Positions 8,580 to 16,208 of a stretch of 64,000 nt of DNA are shown here, piece by piece. Origin of the DNA: Chitinasiproducens palmae (GTDB lineage: Bacteria > Pseudomonadota > Gammaproteobacteria > Burkholderiales > Burkholderiaceae); the NCBI RefSeq assembly GCF_900095735.1, contig NZ_FNLO01000001.1:480634-544633 (forward strand). Direction: 5' to 3'. Positions within the stretch are counted from its first letter, which is position 1. Each line of letters starts with the position of its first letter. The notes below the pieces were generated by a model, which saw nothing but the letters and a program-made list of their open reading frames with translations, was not told where the DNA came from and did not search any database. The position numbers and the translations under genes were made by a program.

Positions 8580-9896
8580 TCAGCGGTCGCCGCCTTGCGC
8601 AAGCCGCTCGTGCTGTTCGCGGCCGCCGAACAGGGGGCGCACCGACAGCGCGCACACGGCCGCCGCGAGCCAGACCGCGGGCCAGCCGAGGTGAGTGAGA
8701 AATTGTGCGCATGCCACCGGCGCGGCGAAGTTCGCAAGGAACACAGCGGTGTTCGTGATGCCGAGGGCCGTGCCCGCCCGGTTGACGCCCGCGACGCCGC
8801 CCACCTCCGCGTACGCCACGCCGTGCCAGGCGGAAATGCATACGCCGCTCAGGAACAGCATCAGCACACAGAACGCGGCGCCGCCACCGGGGACGCCGTG
8901 CATCACGCGCGCAACCGGATCGAACGCCGACAGGCCGAGCACCGCGAACACCGCTGCGTTCAACAGGCAGGCCCTGCGCAAAAAGGCGCGTCGGTCGCCG
9001 CGACGGTCGCTACGCCGTCCGCACAGGATGCGGGCAACCATCGATGCGACCTGCAGTGCGACGATCACCAGCGCTGCGTGCGCGGCACTCAGACCGGCGT
9101 GATCATGCAGAAACAGCACGCCGAACGCGAGCACCGCGAATTGCGGCGCACACAGCAGGCCCGTACCCAGCGCCAGCCGCCAGATCTCGCGGTCGCGCAA
9201 CGCTGCACGTGGTCCATCGGCTGATGCCAGCAATGTCTTGCGGCCGACACGATGGCGTTCGTCGGCGGGACTCGAACCGCTTACCGGTGCCGCCTCCTTC
9301 AGCCAGATCACGACCGCGGCCAGGCTGCCGGCCGTGAGCGCGGCCAGCATCGTAAAGCCCGCCGCCATCCCATAACGATTGCAAAGTACCGGCAGCAGCA
9401 GCGCGCCCAGCGCACCGCCCAACGGGATTGCCGTCTGCCGAACGCTCATTGCCATGCCACGCTCATGCGGTGGAAAGTTCTGCAGGATCGCGCGGCCGCT
9501 CGCGCCGTTCACACTGCCACCGAAAACACCCAACACGAAAAGGCCGGCCCCGAGCGCCACGCGGGCACCGCTGCCGCCCGGAACAGCGGCACTGGCCCAC
9601 GCCAACACGCCAAGCATCAGTGCCGTGCCGCCGAGGCCGGTGATCAGCACCGGGCGGTCGCCCCACCGATCCGTGAGCGCCCCCCACGGCAACTCGCTGA
9701 CGGCGATGCCCAGGCCCATGGCGCCGAGCAGCCAACCGAGCTGGACAGCATCGAGTCCAAACTGCGCGCGCAGCGCAATGGCGGCTGTTGGGAGACCGTT
9801 GAACGTGGCGGAAAACGCGGTGTTGGCTGCCACGCCGACAGCCAAAATAAGCCACCGGCGTGACGGCAGCCGGGTGCTGACACAGGGTGATGACAT
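8580..9896 (-). CDS. MFS transporter (12-helix)
   Basis: The 438-residue protein is a major facilitator superfamily permease with two six-helix halves. After the second helix comes the loop motif GALTDRWGDRPVL, the classical GxxxDRxGRR-like motif A. A weaker copy (CGRRSDRRGDRRAF) follows helix 8, and a charged central loop lies near residues 210-235. The motif at helix 4 (NGASGRAILQNFPPHERGMAMSV) resembles cyanate/nitrate-type and drug-type importers and exporters, so the substrate is open. A GAGGAA site supports the start. The divergent LysR gene 117 bp away is its likely regulator, and a ligand shared by sensor and transporter is expected. The intergenic region holds one inverted repeat. 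Confidence 0.85.
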   Translation of the reverse strand: MSSPCVSTRLPSRRWLILAVGVAANTAFSATFNGLPTAAIALRAQFGLDAVQLGWLLGAMGLGIAVSELPWGALTDRWGDRPVLITGLGGTALMLGVLAWASAAVPGGSGARVALGAGLFVLGVFGGSVNGASGRAILQNFPPHERGMAMSVRQTAIPLGGALGALLLPVLCNRYGMAAGFTMLAALTAGSLAAVVIWLKEAAPVSGSSPADERHRVGRKTLLASADGPRAALRDREIWRLALGTGLLCAPQFAVLAFGVLFLHDHAGLSAAHAALVIVALQVASMVARILCGRRSDRRGDRRAFLRRACLLNAAVFAVLGLSAFDPVARVMHGVPGGGAAFCVLMLFLSGVCISAWHGVAYAEVGGVAGVNRAGTALGITNTAVFLANFAAPVACAQFLTHLGWPAVWLAAAVCALSVRPLFGGREQHERLAQGGDR

Positions 9897-9968
9897 GCGC
9901 GAATTCCTCGAGGGAAGCCGTGAGAGGAGTGCAACCTTGGCAGGAATTTTCCACCAGCGGTATTGCTT

Positions 9969-9986
9969 TGAATATCAGATAATTCA
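9969..9986. promoter_or_regulatory. Candidate LysR operator between divergent genes
   Basis: TGAAT-N8-ATTCA forms an 18-bp inverted repeat centred in the 117-bp gap between the MFS and LysR genes. It sits in the only AT-rich part of that gap. Position and symmetry suit a LysR recognition site. Confidence 0.45.
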
Positions 9987-10013
9987 GGGCATACCATTCC
10001 ATAAACCGGGACG

Positions 10014-11015
10014 ATGATGCGCAAGACCAATCTTGACCTCGATGCGCTGCGCAGTTTCGTGGCCGGCGTTGAATTGGGCAGCTTCGCTCGCGCCGCCGAC
10101 CGGCTCGGCCGTTCGACCTCGGCGCTCAGCGCGCAGTTGCGCAAGCTCGAGACGCAGGTCGACCAGACGCTATTCATCAAGGCCGGCCGCGGCCTCGCGT
10201 TGACCGACGCGGGCGAGCGCCTGCTCGACTATGCGCGTCGCATGCTCGAACTGAACGATGAAGTCAGCATGGCGTTGCGCGGCGACGGACTCGCCGGCGA
10301 GGTCAGGATCGGACTGCAGGCCGACTTCGGCGAACACGCGCTGCCGGCCGTGCTGGCCCGCTTCGGGAGAGCGCACCCGGGCGTGGCATTGCGCGTCAAC
10401 ATCGCCCGTAGCAGCGATCTGCAAGCGCAGGTCGACGACGGTCGCCTCGATCTGGCCTTGCTGTGGAGCGTGGGAGAAGCGGCCGCCGGTGAGCGCCGCC
10501 TGGCCGACGTGCCACTGCACTGGATTGGCAATGCGATGCGCATTCCGGTGTCCGACGCGGCGCCGCTGCCGGTGGCGCTGATGGATGCACCTTGCCCATT
10601 GCGCACGATCGCGATTTCGGCCCTCGACGGGGCCGGGCGGCCCTGGCGTCAGGTCTTGGGCAGCGCGAGCGTGGCCGCGCTGTGGGCGGCGGCTGCCGCC
10701 GGGCTTGCGCTCACCGTTCGAACGCGGATCGGGCTGCCTGCGTCGCTGCGCGTGCTCGACGCCGACGAAGCCGGCTTGCCGCCGCTGCCAACCCTCGGCC
10801 TGTCCTTGCGCGGATCTTCGTTCGAAACTGCGCGCTCGCCGGCGTGTCGACGGCTCGCGGCGATGCTGATCGACGCGGCGACGGAAATGGCCATACGTGC
10901 AAACGGTGTGCTGACCGACGCGGCGTCGTCGCCGGCGCTGTCCTTCGATCAGGACGGTCGAGACGAGCACGAAGGGGCGACGACGCGCGCGGACGAGTCC
11001 GTGCTGCCTGCCTGA
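10014..11015 (+). CDS. LysR-family transcriptional regulator, divergent from the MFS gene
   Basis: The 333-residue protein starts with the LysR winged helix (LDALRSFVAGVELGSFARAADRLGRSTSALSAQLRKLE, split by a short turn, residues 7-45). The periplasmic-binding-protein-like effector domain begins near residue 90 (GEVRIGLQADFGE). The DNA-binding helix has the STSALSAQ pattern rather than the commoner TQPAVS. The last 40 residues are extra, charged and probably disordered. Two ATG codons in tandem open the frame, and either may be used. The effector pocket begins with LQADFGEHALP, as in the subgroup annotated near MFS transporters. It is most likely the activator or repressor of the adjacent permease. 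Confidence 0.88.
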   Translation: MMRKTNLDLDALRSFVAGVELGSFARAADRLGRSTSALSAQLRKLETQVDQTLFIKAGRGLALTDAGERLLDYARRMLELNDEVSMALRGDGLAGEVRIGLQADFGEHALPAVLARFGRAHPGVALRVNIARSSDLQAQVDDGRLDLALLWSVGEAAAGERRLADVPLHWIGNAMRIPVSDAAPLPVALMDAPCPLRTIAISALDGAGRPWRQVLGSASVAALWAAAAAGLALTVRTRIGLPASLRVLDADEAGLPPLPTLGLSLRGSSFETARSPACRRLAAMLIDAATEMAIRANGVLTDAASSPALSFDQDGRDEHEGATTRADESVLPA

Positions 11016-11146
11016 CCGCGCGCACCGTTGCGCTAGCCGGGCACCGGATCGGAGCGCCGTGGATGCGCTGCGCTGTCGCCCGCGCGCGGCTTCACGAATG
11101 TGGTACGCCGGCGCGGCTGTCTCGCTGGCCGGCCGGTGGCAGCCGC

Positions 11147-12166
11147 TCAGCGCCGCGGTGCGGCAGTCTTGCCCACGTCGTAATGACGGTGCTGGTCCTC
11201 GTCGTCGCTTTCGCTGCCGATTTCGCTGCCGATTTCGCTGCCGATTTCGCTGCCGGTTTCGCGTTCGTTTTTGTTGTCGTCTTCATCAATGCCCGCTTCG
11301 CGCAACAGCCAGTCGCGGAACGTCCGAATCTTGTCGCCCGCATTCGCGCGGTACGACAGAAAATGAGTCTCACGGCGCAACGGCACGAAAACGTCCGCCC
11401 CCAGTTCGATCAGGTCGCCACGCAGCAGTTCGCGCTCCGCGAAGCGCTCTGTTTCGAGCGCGACGCCCATGCCATCCACCGCTGCCGACACCGACAACGC
11501 TGCGCGATCGAACGATGGCCGAGCGCGCGCCGGCAGCGTGAGCCCGTTCGATGCGAACCAATCCTGCCAGGTCACTCGGCTGAGCTGCGAGTCGATCAGG
11601 GTCAGCTTGCAGATCAGGCTTTCGACCGCAACGCCAGGTCTCAGCAGCGAGGGAGAGCAGAGCGGCACGATGCGCTCGGCGCCAAGTGCGCGGGTGACAA
11701 TGCCGGCACGCTCGCGCGCGAAACCATACGAGATGGCGATGTCGATCTCCCTTGCTTGCGTCAGATCAGCCGGCTCCGCGTCCGAGGTGAGGCGGATCGT
11801 GACGTCCGGGTGGGCGTGCATGAAGCCGGCGAGGCGAGGGCCGAGCCATTTGACCGCGAACGTGGGGGCGGCATGCACCGCGAGCACTTCGGCGTTCGGC
11901 GATAGCGCGACTTCCGCGCAGGCGGCTTCGATGACATCGAACACGCGCGCCAGACTCGCCTGCAGGCGCACGCCTTCCGAGGTCGTTTCCACCCGTCGGT
12001 TGCGTCGGTGGAACAGCGCGCGGCCGAAGTAGATCTCCAGTTCCTTGATCTGATGGCTGATTGCCGAGGGCGTAAGGTGAAGCTCGTCGGCAGCCAGCGT
12101 GAAACTCTGCAGCCTGGCGGCTGCTTCGAACGCGCGCAACAGCACGAAATTCGGGATGCGTCTCAT
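11147..12166 (-). CDS. GcvA-like LysR regulator with a repeat-encoded acidic tail
   Basis: The 339-residue protein has the GcvA/AmpR-type N-terminus (LRAFEAAARLQSFTLAADEL, then HLTPSAISHQIKELE) and effector-domain landmarks of that group: PTFAVKWLGPRLAGF, VTWQDWFASNGL and FRDWLLREAG. After the normal end of the family, near residue 300, it continues with about 35 extra residues. This tail includes four GSEI units encoded by a 12-bp tandem repeat, then an acidic and histidine-bearing end. No target gene adjoins it. The 190-bp region upstream leads only to a small hypothetical gene on the other strand. Function beyond LysR control is not evident. Confidence 0.88.
   Translation of the reverse strand: MRRIPNFVLLRAFEAAARLQSFTLAADELHLTPSAISHQIKELEIYFGRALFHRRNRRVETTSEGVRLQASLARVFDVIEAACAEVALSPNAEVLAVHAAPTFAVKWLGPRLAGFMHAHPDVTIRLTSDAEPADLTQAREIDIAISYGFARERAGIVTRALGAERIVPLCSPSLLRPGVAVESLICKLTLIDSQLSRVTWQDWFASNGLTLPARARPSFDRAALSVSAAVDGMGVALETERFAERELLRGDLIELGADVFVPLRRETHFLSYRANAGDKIRTFRDWLLREAGIDEDDNKNERETGSEIGSEIGSEIGSESDDEDQHRHYDVGKTAAPRR
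11209..11262. repeat. In-frame 12-bp tandem repeat inside the LysR gene
   Basis: Four and a half copies of TTTCGCTGCCGA (last complete copy ending G) lie in the coding sequence and give GSEI repeats in the C-terminal tail. Because the unit is a multiple of three, copy-number change would lengthen or shorten the tail without a frameshift. Confidence 0.9.
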
Positions 12167-12356
12167 CGGCGCGTGTCAGTGGCAGGTGCTGTCATGCTTG
12201 CCTGAAGCGCACGGCTTGTCAATCGACAGTCCCCTCGGGCACCTTGTGCTTCGGCGCACCATTGTCTACATTCGAAGAGCGTCGCGCGGCTACGCGGTCA
12301 CGCGATGGGCACTGCCGGGTTTTTCCGGCTCCGCCGCCTCTCACCGGAGCACGACG

Positions 12357-12569
12357 ATGCTGCGCTTTCTGAGATCCTCCACAGCCGCCGCCGTCGCGGC
12401 AGATGATTTGAGGCTGGACCGTAGCGATCCTGTCAACGCGGCGCGGCACGCAGTGGGCGACAGCGCCGCCCCGCGCACCGTGGATACGTGTGCGGAATGC
12501 GGCTACTTCCATCAGCAATACGCATACGAGACCTTCACGTCTGGCCCCGACCTGCCCATGCGACCCTGA
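12357..12569 (+). CDS. Small hypothetical protein
   Basis: A 70-codon frame begins 13 bases after a GGAG ribosome site in an otherwise gene-free 635-bp gap between the LysR and EAL-like genes. The product has a short hydrophobic N-terminal piece (LRFLRSSTAAAVAAD), a variable middle, and a compact C-terminal part with CAECGYFHQQYAYETF. Two cysteines three residues apart and several aromatic residues suggest a small metal-binding or otherwise folded motif. I know of no named family. The rest of the gap (12167-12356 and 12570-12801) shows only the promoter-side sequence of its neighbours. Confidence 0.4.
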   Translation: MLRFLRSSTAAAVAADDLRLDRSDPVNAARHAVGDSAAPRTVDTCAECGYFHQQYAYETFTSGPDLPMRP

Positions 12570-12801
12570 GCGTCGCGTCGACCGTGCTCCCCGGTTATAA
12601 GCTTCGGCCGAATTCTTCGTTGTCAGCGCTGCGCGCACACTCTAAGGTGAGCGTTTAGTCTCGCAAGCCACCCCGCAAGCCGGTTTCAAGCCAGTCTCGG
12701 ACAGCATCGCGCCACGTGCCGCAAGCGCTGTCCGAACGCTGCCGGCTGGGCGCAGGATTGCTGCAGCCTGCGGGACGGCAATTGTTCGAGGAAAACGCCT
12801 C

Positions 12802-13605
12802 ATGTCCACCATTGCGACGCCAGACGGGGACGCGTCGCCGCGTTTGGCCGGTGCCAGCCGGCTCGGCGCTCATCCGCAGCTTTCCGAAGCGATCGGTTTC
12901 GACAGTCGGGGGGAAGCGTATGCCGAAATCGCCGGTGCGCGTCAGGGCAGCCGCTTTGCCCCGGTCTTGCGCATCGACGATCTCGCTTCGCCGGTGTCGG
13001 TGGCCTTGCACGCGCACGCGCGGCCGGAGGCCCAATCGTCGCGCGACGCGGTATCGGTCGATCCGCTCGATCGTATCGAAGACACCCAGCAGTTGATCGA
13101 CGCGGATCGCATCCTGCGCATCGTGCACACGCTGAACTTCGAGAACCGTGGCGTCGCCGACGTGGCGACGCGTCTGCTGCTGCCGGTGCACGAACGGCTG
13201 CTCAAAAGCGTGCGTTACGATCATGGCAAGCATTTCGCGGGGGTGCTGCGCAGTCTCGATATTGACCCGGCGCGGATCGTGATCGAAATTCCGCCGGCCG
13301 CCGCTGCTCATCCGACACTGCTGGCGTACGTGACCGGCAGTTATCGCGCGCACGGTTTTCAGGTTGCGGCGAACGTGGCCGACGCCGGCCGTCTGCTCAC
13401 CCTGCAATCCCCGGACGCGCCCGACTATGTCGTGCTTGATGCGAGCTCGGCCATTCGCGGTGCGCTGGTGAGACCAGCGCTCGACTACGCCGCTCGCTTT
13501 GGCCTGCGGCTGGTGTTCGACGGGGTTGCGGACGCCGATGCCGTCGCCCAGCTTCACGGGCTGGGCGCGCGCTATATCGAGATGGCAGCGCCGGCGCACG
13601 CCTGA
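12802..13605 (+). CDS. Degenerate EAL-domain-like protein
   Basis: The 267-residue protein has the fold pattern of an EAL (cyclic-di-GMP phosphodiesterase) domain in residues 95-265. Recognisable segments are ADRILRIVHTLNFENRG, LLLPVHERLL, GVLRSLDIDPARIVIEI and a closing GLGARYIEM. The residues needed for catalysis are missing: there is no ExL motif near the start, the DDFGTG segment reads ANVADAG, the KxD strand reads VVLDAS, and the late AEGVE reads FDGVAD. Only the glutamate of IVIEI seems retained. It should therefore be a non-enzymatic effector or scaffold. A GAGGAAAA site supports the ATG. It is not in an operon with its neighbours. Confidence 0.6.
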   Translation: MSTIATPDGDASPRLAGASRLGAHPQLSEAIGFDSRGEAYAEIAGARQGSRFAPVLRIDDLASPVSVALHAHARPEAQSSRDAVSVDPLDRIEDTQQLIDADRILRIVHTLNFENRGVADVATRLLLPVHERLLKSVRYDHGKHFAGVLRSLDIDPARIVIEIPPAAAAHPTLLAYVTGSYRAHGFQVAANVADAGRLLTLQSPDAPDYVVLDASSAIRGALVRPALDYAARFGLRLVFDGVADADAVAQLHGLGARYIEMAAPAHA

Positions 13606-13986
13606 AGCCGATGCCCGCGGGCGCTTCCGTGCCCCGCGGACGCGCGAGCAGCGTCGGCCGGCTCTATCACGTCCTTGATTACGCTCTTGATCACGGCCTT
13701 GATCACGCCCTTGATCACGGCCTTGATCACGCCTTTGTTGCGCCCCTATTGCGCCCCTATTGCGGCAAATCACACGCGCGTATTGCCCCCGTATTGTGCC
13801 CACAGCGCGCGCTCGGATTGCGTGCGCCGATCACGTTTCCGCTTAAACTGTCCGGCTCGCTGCGAGCGCGGCTCGGCCAACTCAGGCGTACGACACTCGT
13901 TTGCGCGGCCTGGGGGCGCCTGTACATGGCTGGCGCCGTGCTGCGCGTCGCAGCGGACGTTGCCGGTCCGGCTACACCTCGGTCCT
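13606..13986. other. Repeat-bearing leader region before the acid phosphatase gene
   Basis: No gene is recognisable. The left third carries the tandem repeats listed separately. The right part contains several out-of-phase starts, but only the ATG at 13987 leads directly into an export signal and the phosphatase domain. Upstream in-frame translation of the repeat gives Ile/Thr/Leu-rich nonsense. Confidence 0.5.
13674..13757. repeat. 12-bp and 11-bp tandem repeats upstream of the phosphatase gene
   Basis: Five units of CTTGATCACGGC, alternating GGC and GCC ends with one ATTACGCT variant, are followed by two units of TATTGCGCCCC. Each 12-mer holds the symmetric core TTGATCA(C), so the array also presents evenly spaced palindromes, one per helical turn. 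Confidence 0.85.
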
Positions 13987-15429
13987 ATGCGCATCGACGA
14001 AGCGGCCTGGCCGCAGATTGGCAAGCGGGATTTGCCGTCAACCGCCCGGCGACGGGCAGGCACGGCTGTCGGTGCTTGGAACGCTCTCCGACATCCGGCT
14101 TCGAGAACACTGTGGCAAAGAGGCGTCTGGTGCCTTGCAATGCTCGCGCTCGGTCTGTCCGCCGGCAATGCTTCGGCAGCGGCAACGCCGCAGCGGTGGG
14201 CACTCGACAAAGTTGTTCTGGTGATGCGGCACGGCATACGTGCCGGCACAGGCGCGACGCGCATTCAGGCGGTGTCGCGGAAACGATGGCCTGCCTTCGA
14301 GGCAGCGCCGGGCATGTTGACGCGACATGGCGGTGAAGCGATCGCGCGCCTCGGCGCCTGGCAGCGCGACTGGCTGCTGCACGCAGGTCTGTTGAACGGG
14401 GCGGCCTGCCCTGCGGCCGGTATGGTGTTCGCGTGGGCCAGCCCGCTGCCGCGGACCAGGGACACGGCCCGCGCGTTTCTCGATGCATTGCTGCCGAATT
14501 GCGCGACGGCCTTCGGGCATGCGTCCAGCGTGGCAGACGACGGATTGTTTCATCCGCTGGAGTCTCGCCGGGTCAGACTGGATCCCGCGCGAGCCCGCGC
14601 CGCCGTGTTAGCCGCGATGGGCGGCGGTCTCGACACAGCCCGGCAGAGCGGTGCGGGCGACGTTCGTGCAATGGAGGCGCTTGTCGGCAAGCCAGCGGCT
14701 TGCGAGAACTCGCCCTGCGGCCTGTCGGGCTTGCCGTGGGAAGTCCGCACCAGCGCCCACAAGGCCGATGTAGCCGGGCCGCTGCGCGTCGGTGCGGTGA
14801 TGGGCGAGACCATCCGGATGCAGTATGCGGACGGGTGGCCGCTTGGCGAGGTGGCGTTTGGCGCGGTCACGAAGGCAGCCGACGTCAAGCAGTGGATGGC
14901 ACTGCGCGCGGCAAAGTATGCGGTGCTCGACACCGTGCCTTATCTCGCGCAGCGCGGCGGCTCGCAGCTGATGAGCCAGGTTCTTGCGGCGATTGACGAC
15001 GACCGTGCCGTCGGTTCGCCACCTGCCGATGCGCGTCTTCTGATATTCGTCGGTCACGACGGCAACATCGCACAATTGCGCAGCCTGCTTGGGTTCGACT
15101 GGCAACTGTCCGGCTATCCCGAAAACGACCCGGTGCCAGGCGGTATGCTCGTCTTCGAGCGCTGGCGAGACACCGCGGAGAACGCACGCGATCGCATCTC
15201 TGTGCGCGTTCGTTACGTGGCGCAGAGTCTGGATCAACTGCGTGGCCTCACGGTCCTGAGCGGCAAGGCGGCGCCCTTGTCGGTGACCTTCCTTCCAGCC
15301 GGCGCGGGACCCGACGGTAGGTTGCCGCGCAGCCGCTTCGACGCCCTGATCAGCGCGGCGATCGACTGGAGCGCAACCTTCCCTGCATCGTATGCGAGCC
15401 CTGTCGCAACCGCTTCACGCGGGGAATGA
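13987..15429 (+). CDS. Histidine acid phosphatase family protein (AppA/Agp-like), exported
   Basis: The product from this ATG is 480 residues. A hydrophobic segment (VWCLAMLALGLSAGNASA, roughly residues 45-62) looks like a late signal sequence, so the true start may be further in. The mature protein carries the histidine-phosphatase signature VVLVMRHGIRAG, whose histidine forms the phosphoenzyme. The usual proline after the second arginine position is replaced by glycine. The partner HD motif appears as FVGHDGNIAQL near the C-terminus, as in phytases and glucose-1-phosphatases. The expected role is periplasmic release of phosphate from organic esters. The DUF4198 gene follows 87 bp downstream on the same strand, separated by two hairpins. 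Confidence 0.8.
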   Translation: MRIDEAAWPQIGKRDLPSTARRRAGTAVGAWNALRHPASRTLWQRGVWCLAMLALGLSAGNASAAATPQRWALDKVVLVMRHGIRAGTGATRIQAVSRKRWPAFEAAPGMLTRHGGEAIARLGAWQRDWLLHAGLLNGAACPAAGMVFAWASPLPRTRDTARAFLDALLPNCATAFGHASSVADDGLFHPLESRRVRLDPARARAAVLAAMGGGLDTARQSGAGDVRAMEALVGKPAACENSPCGLSGLPWEVRTSAHKADVAGPLRVGAVMGETIRMQYADGWPLGEVAFGAVTKAADVKQWMALRAAKYAVLDTVPYLAQRGGSQLMSQVLAAIDDDRAVGSPPADARLLIFVGHDGNIAQLRSLLGFDWQLSGYPENDPVPGGMLVFERWRDTAENARDRISVRVRYVAQSLDQLRGLTVLSGKAAPLSVTFLPAGAGPDGRLPRSRFDALISAAIDWSATFPASYASPVATASRGE

Positions 15430-15460
15430 TTGCCCACAGGGGCAAATCCAGCTAGGCTTG

Positions 15461-15504
15461 CAACCTTTCATCAAGAAAGGTTGGGCCGGACGGCCCGGTC
15501 CGGC
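15461..15504 (+). promoter_or_regulatory. Paired hairpins in the leader of the DUF4198 gene
   Basis: Two perfect stems follow each other: CAACCTTTC/GAAAGGTTG with a five-base loop, then GCCGGAC/GTCCGGC with a six-base loop. They end 13 bases before the GTG start, next to its GAAGGGGA ribosome site. No U-tract follows, so this is more likely a leader structure or mRNA processing stem than a terminator. Confidence 0.5.
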
Positions 15505-15516
15505 GAAGGGGATACC

Positions 15517-16140
15517 GTGTTCAAGCAGCTTCTATTTGTCTCTGCCTTGTGCGTCGCAAGTGCAGCGAATGCTCACTACGTATGGCTGGAGCCTTCGAGC
15601 GACGGGCAGGCGAAGGCGTATTTCGGCGAGTGGCAGGAGGACTTGCGCGAGTCGGCAAGCGGCCATCTCGGCTTGCTCACCACTGCACACTCAGTCGACG
15701 GGAAGGGTACGCTGACGCCGGCGAAACGTGTCGACGACGGCTTTCTCGCGCCGGTCGCGGCGCAAGCGGACGCCCGTCTGAGCAGCGGCTTCGTGGGTAA
15801 GGACGGTACCGCCTATCTCTATCAGGCCCGTGCCGGTCGCACCGATACCACCGCCCGATTGACGCTGGAATTGGTGCCGACCGAACCGAATGCGAACACC
15901 TTCACACTGATGTTCGATGGCAAACCGCTGCCGAAGACGAAGGTGACCGTGTTTGGTCCGCCCAAATGGGAGAAGTCGTTTTACAGCGATGCAGACGGGC
16001 GCGTCAGCATCGAAACGCCCTGGCCAGGTCAGTACGTTGCCGAGGTCTCGCACGCCGACAAGGCGCGCGCGGGAAGCTGGGACGGCAAGGCGTATCAGAG
16101 CGCCCGCTACGTCGCCACGCTCACCTTCATCAAACGCTAG
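15517..16140 (+). CDS. DUF4198-type exported protein
   Basis: From the GTG start the product is 207 residues and begins with a standard signal peptide (FKQLLFVSALCVASAANA, cleavage before HYVWLEP). The mature N-terminal HYVWLEP, with a histidine at or near the new amino end, is typical of DUF4198 proteins, which are periplasmic and have been linked to metal handling. Later conserved pieces are LELVPTEPNANTFTLMFDGK, split by normal turns, and the closing beta-sandwich WPGQYVAEVSH. The GTG is preferred over an upstream ATG because a strong ribosome site and the signal peptide both start here. Function is unproven. Proximity to a periplasmic phosphatase suggests joint nutrient scavenging. Confidence 0.78.
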   Translation: MFKQLLFVSALCVASAANAHYVWLEPSSDGQAKAYFGEWQEDLRESASGHLGLLTTAHSVDGKGTLTPAKRVDDGFLAPVAAQADARLSSGFVGKDGTAYLYQARAGRTDTTARLTLELVPTEPNANTFTLMFDGKPLPKTKVTVFGPPKWEKSFYSDADGRVSIETPWPGQYVAEVSHADKARAGSWDGKAYQSARYVATLTFIKR

Positions 16141-16208
16141 GTCGCCATGGCACGCGCGTCGCCCTGCGGCAGGCGTGCGCGGCAAGCCCGGCGCGCCACG
16201 GGGCCGGC

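Noticed and set aside
13674-13757. CRISPR-like appearance of the regularly spaced TTGATCAC words
   Set aside because: The units abut without unique spacers and are only 12 bp. No cas gene is present.
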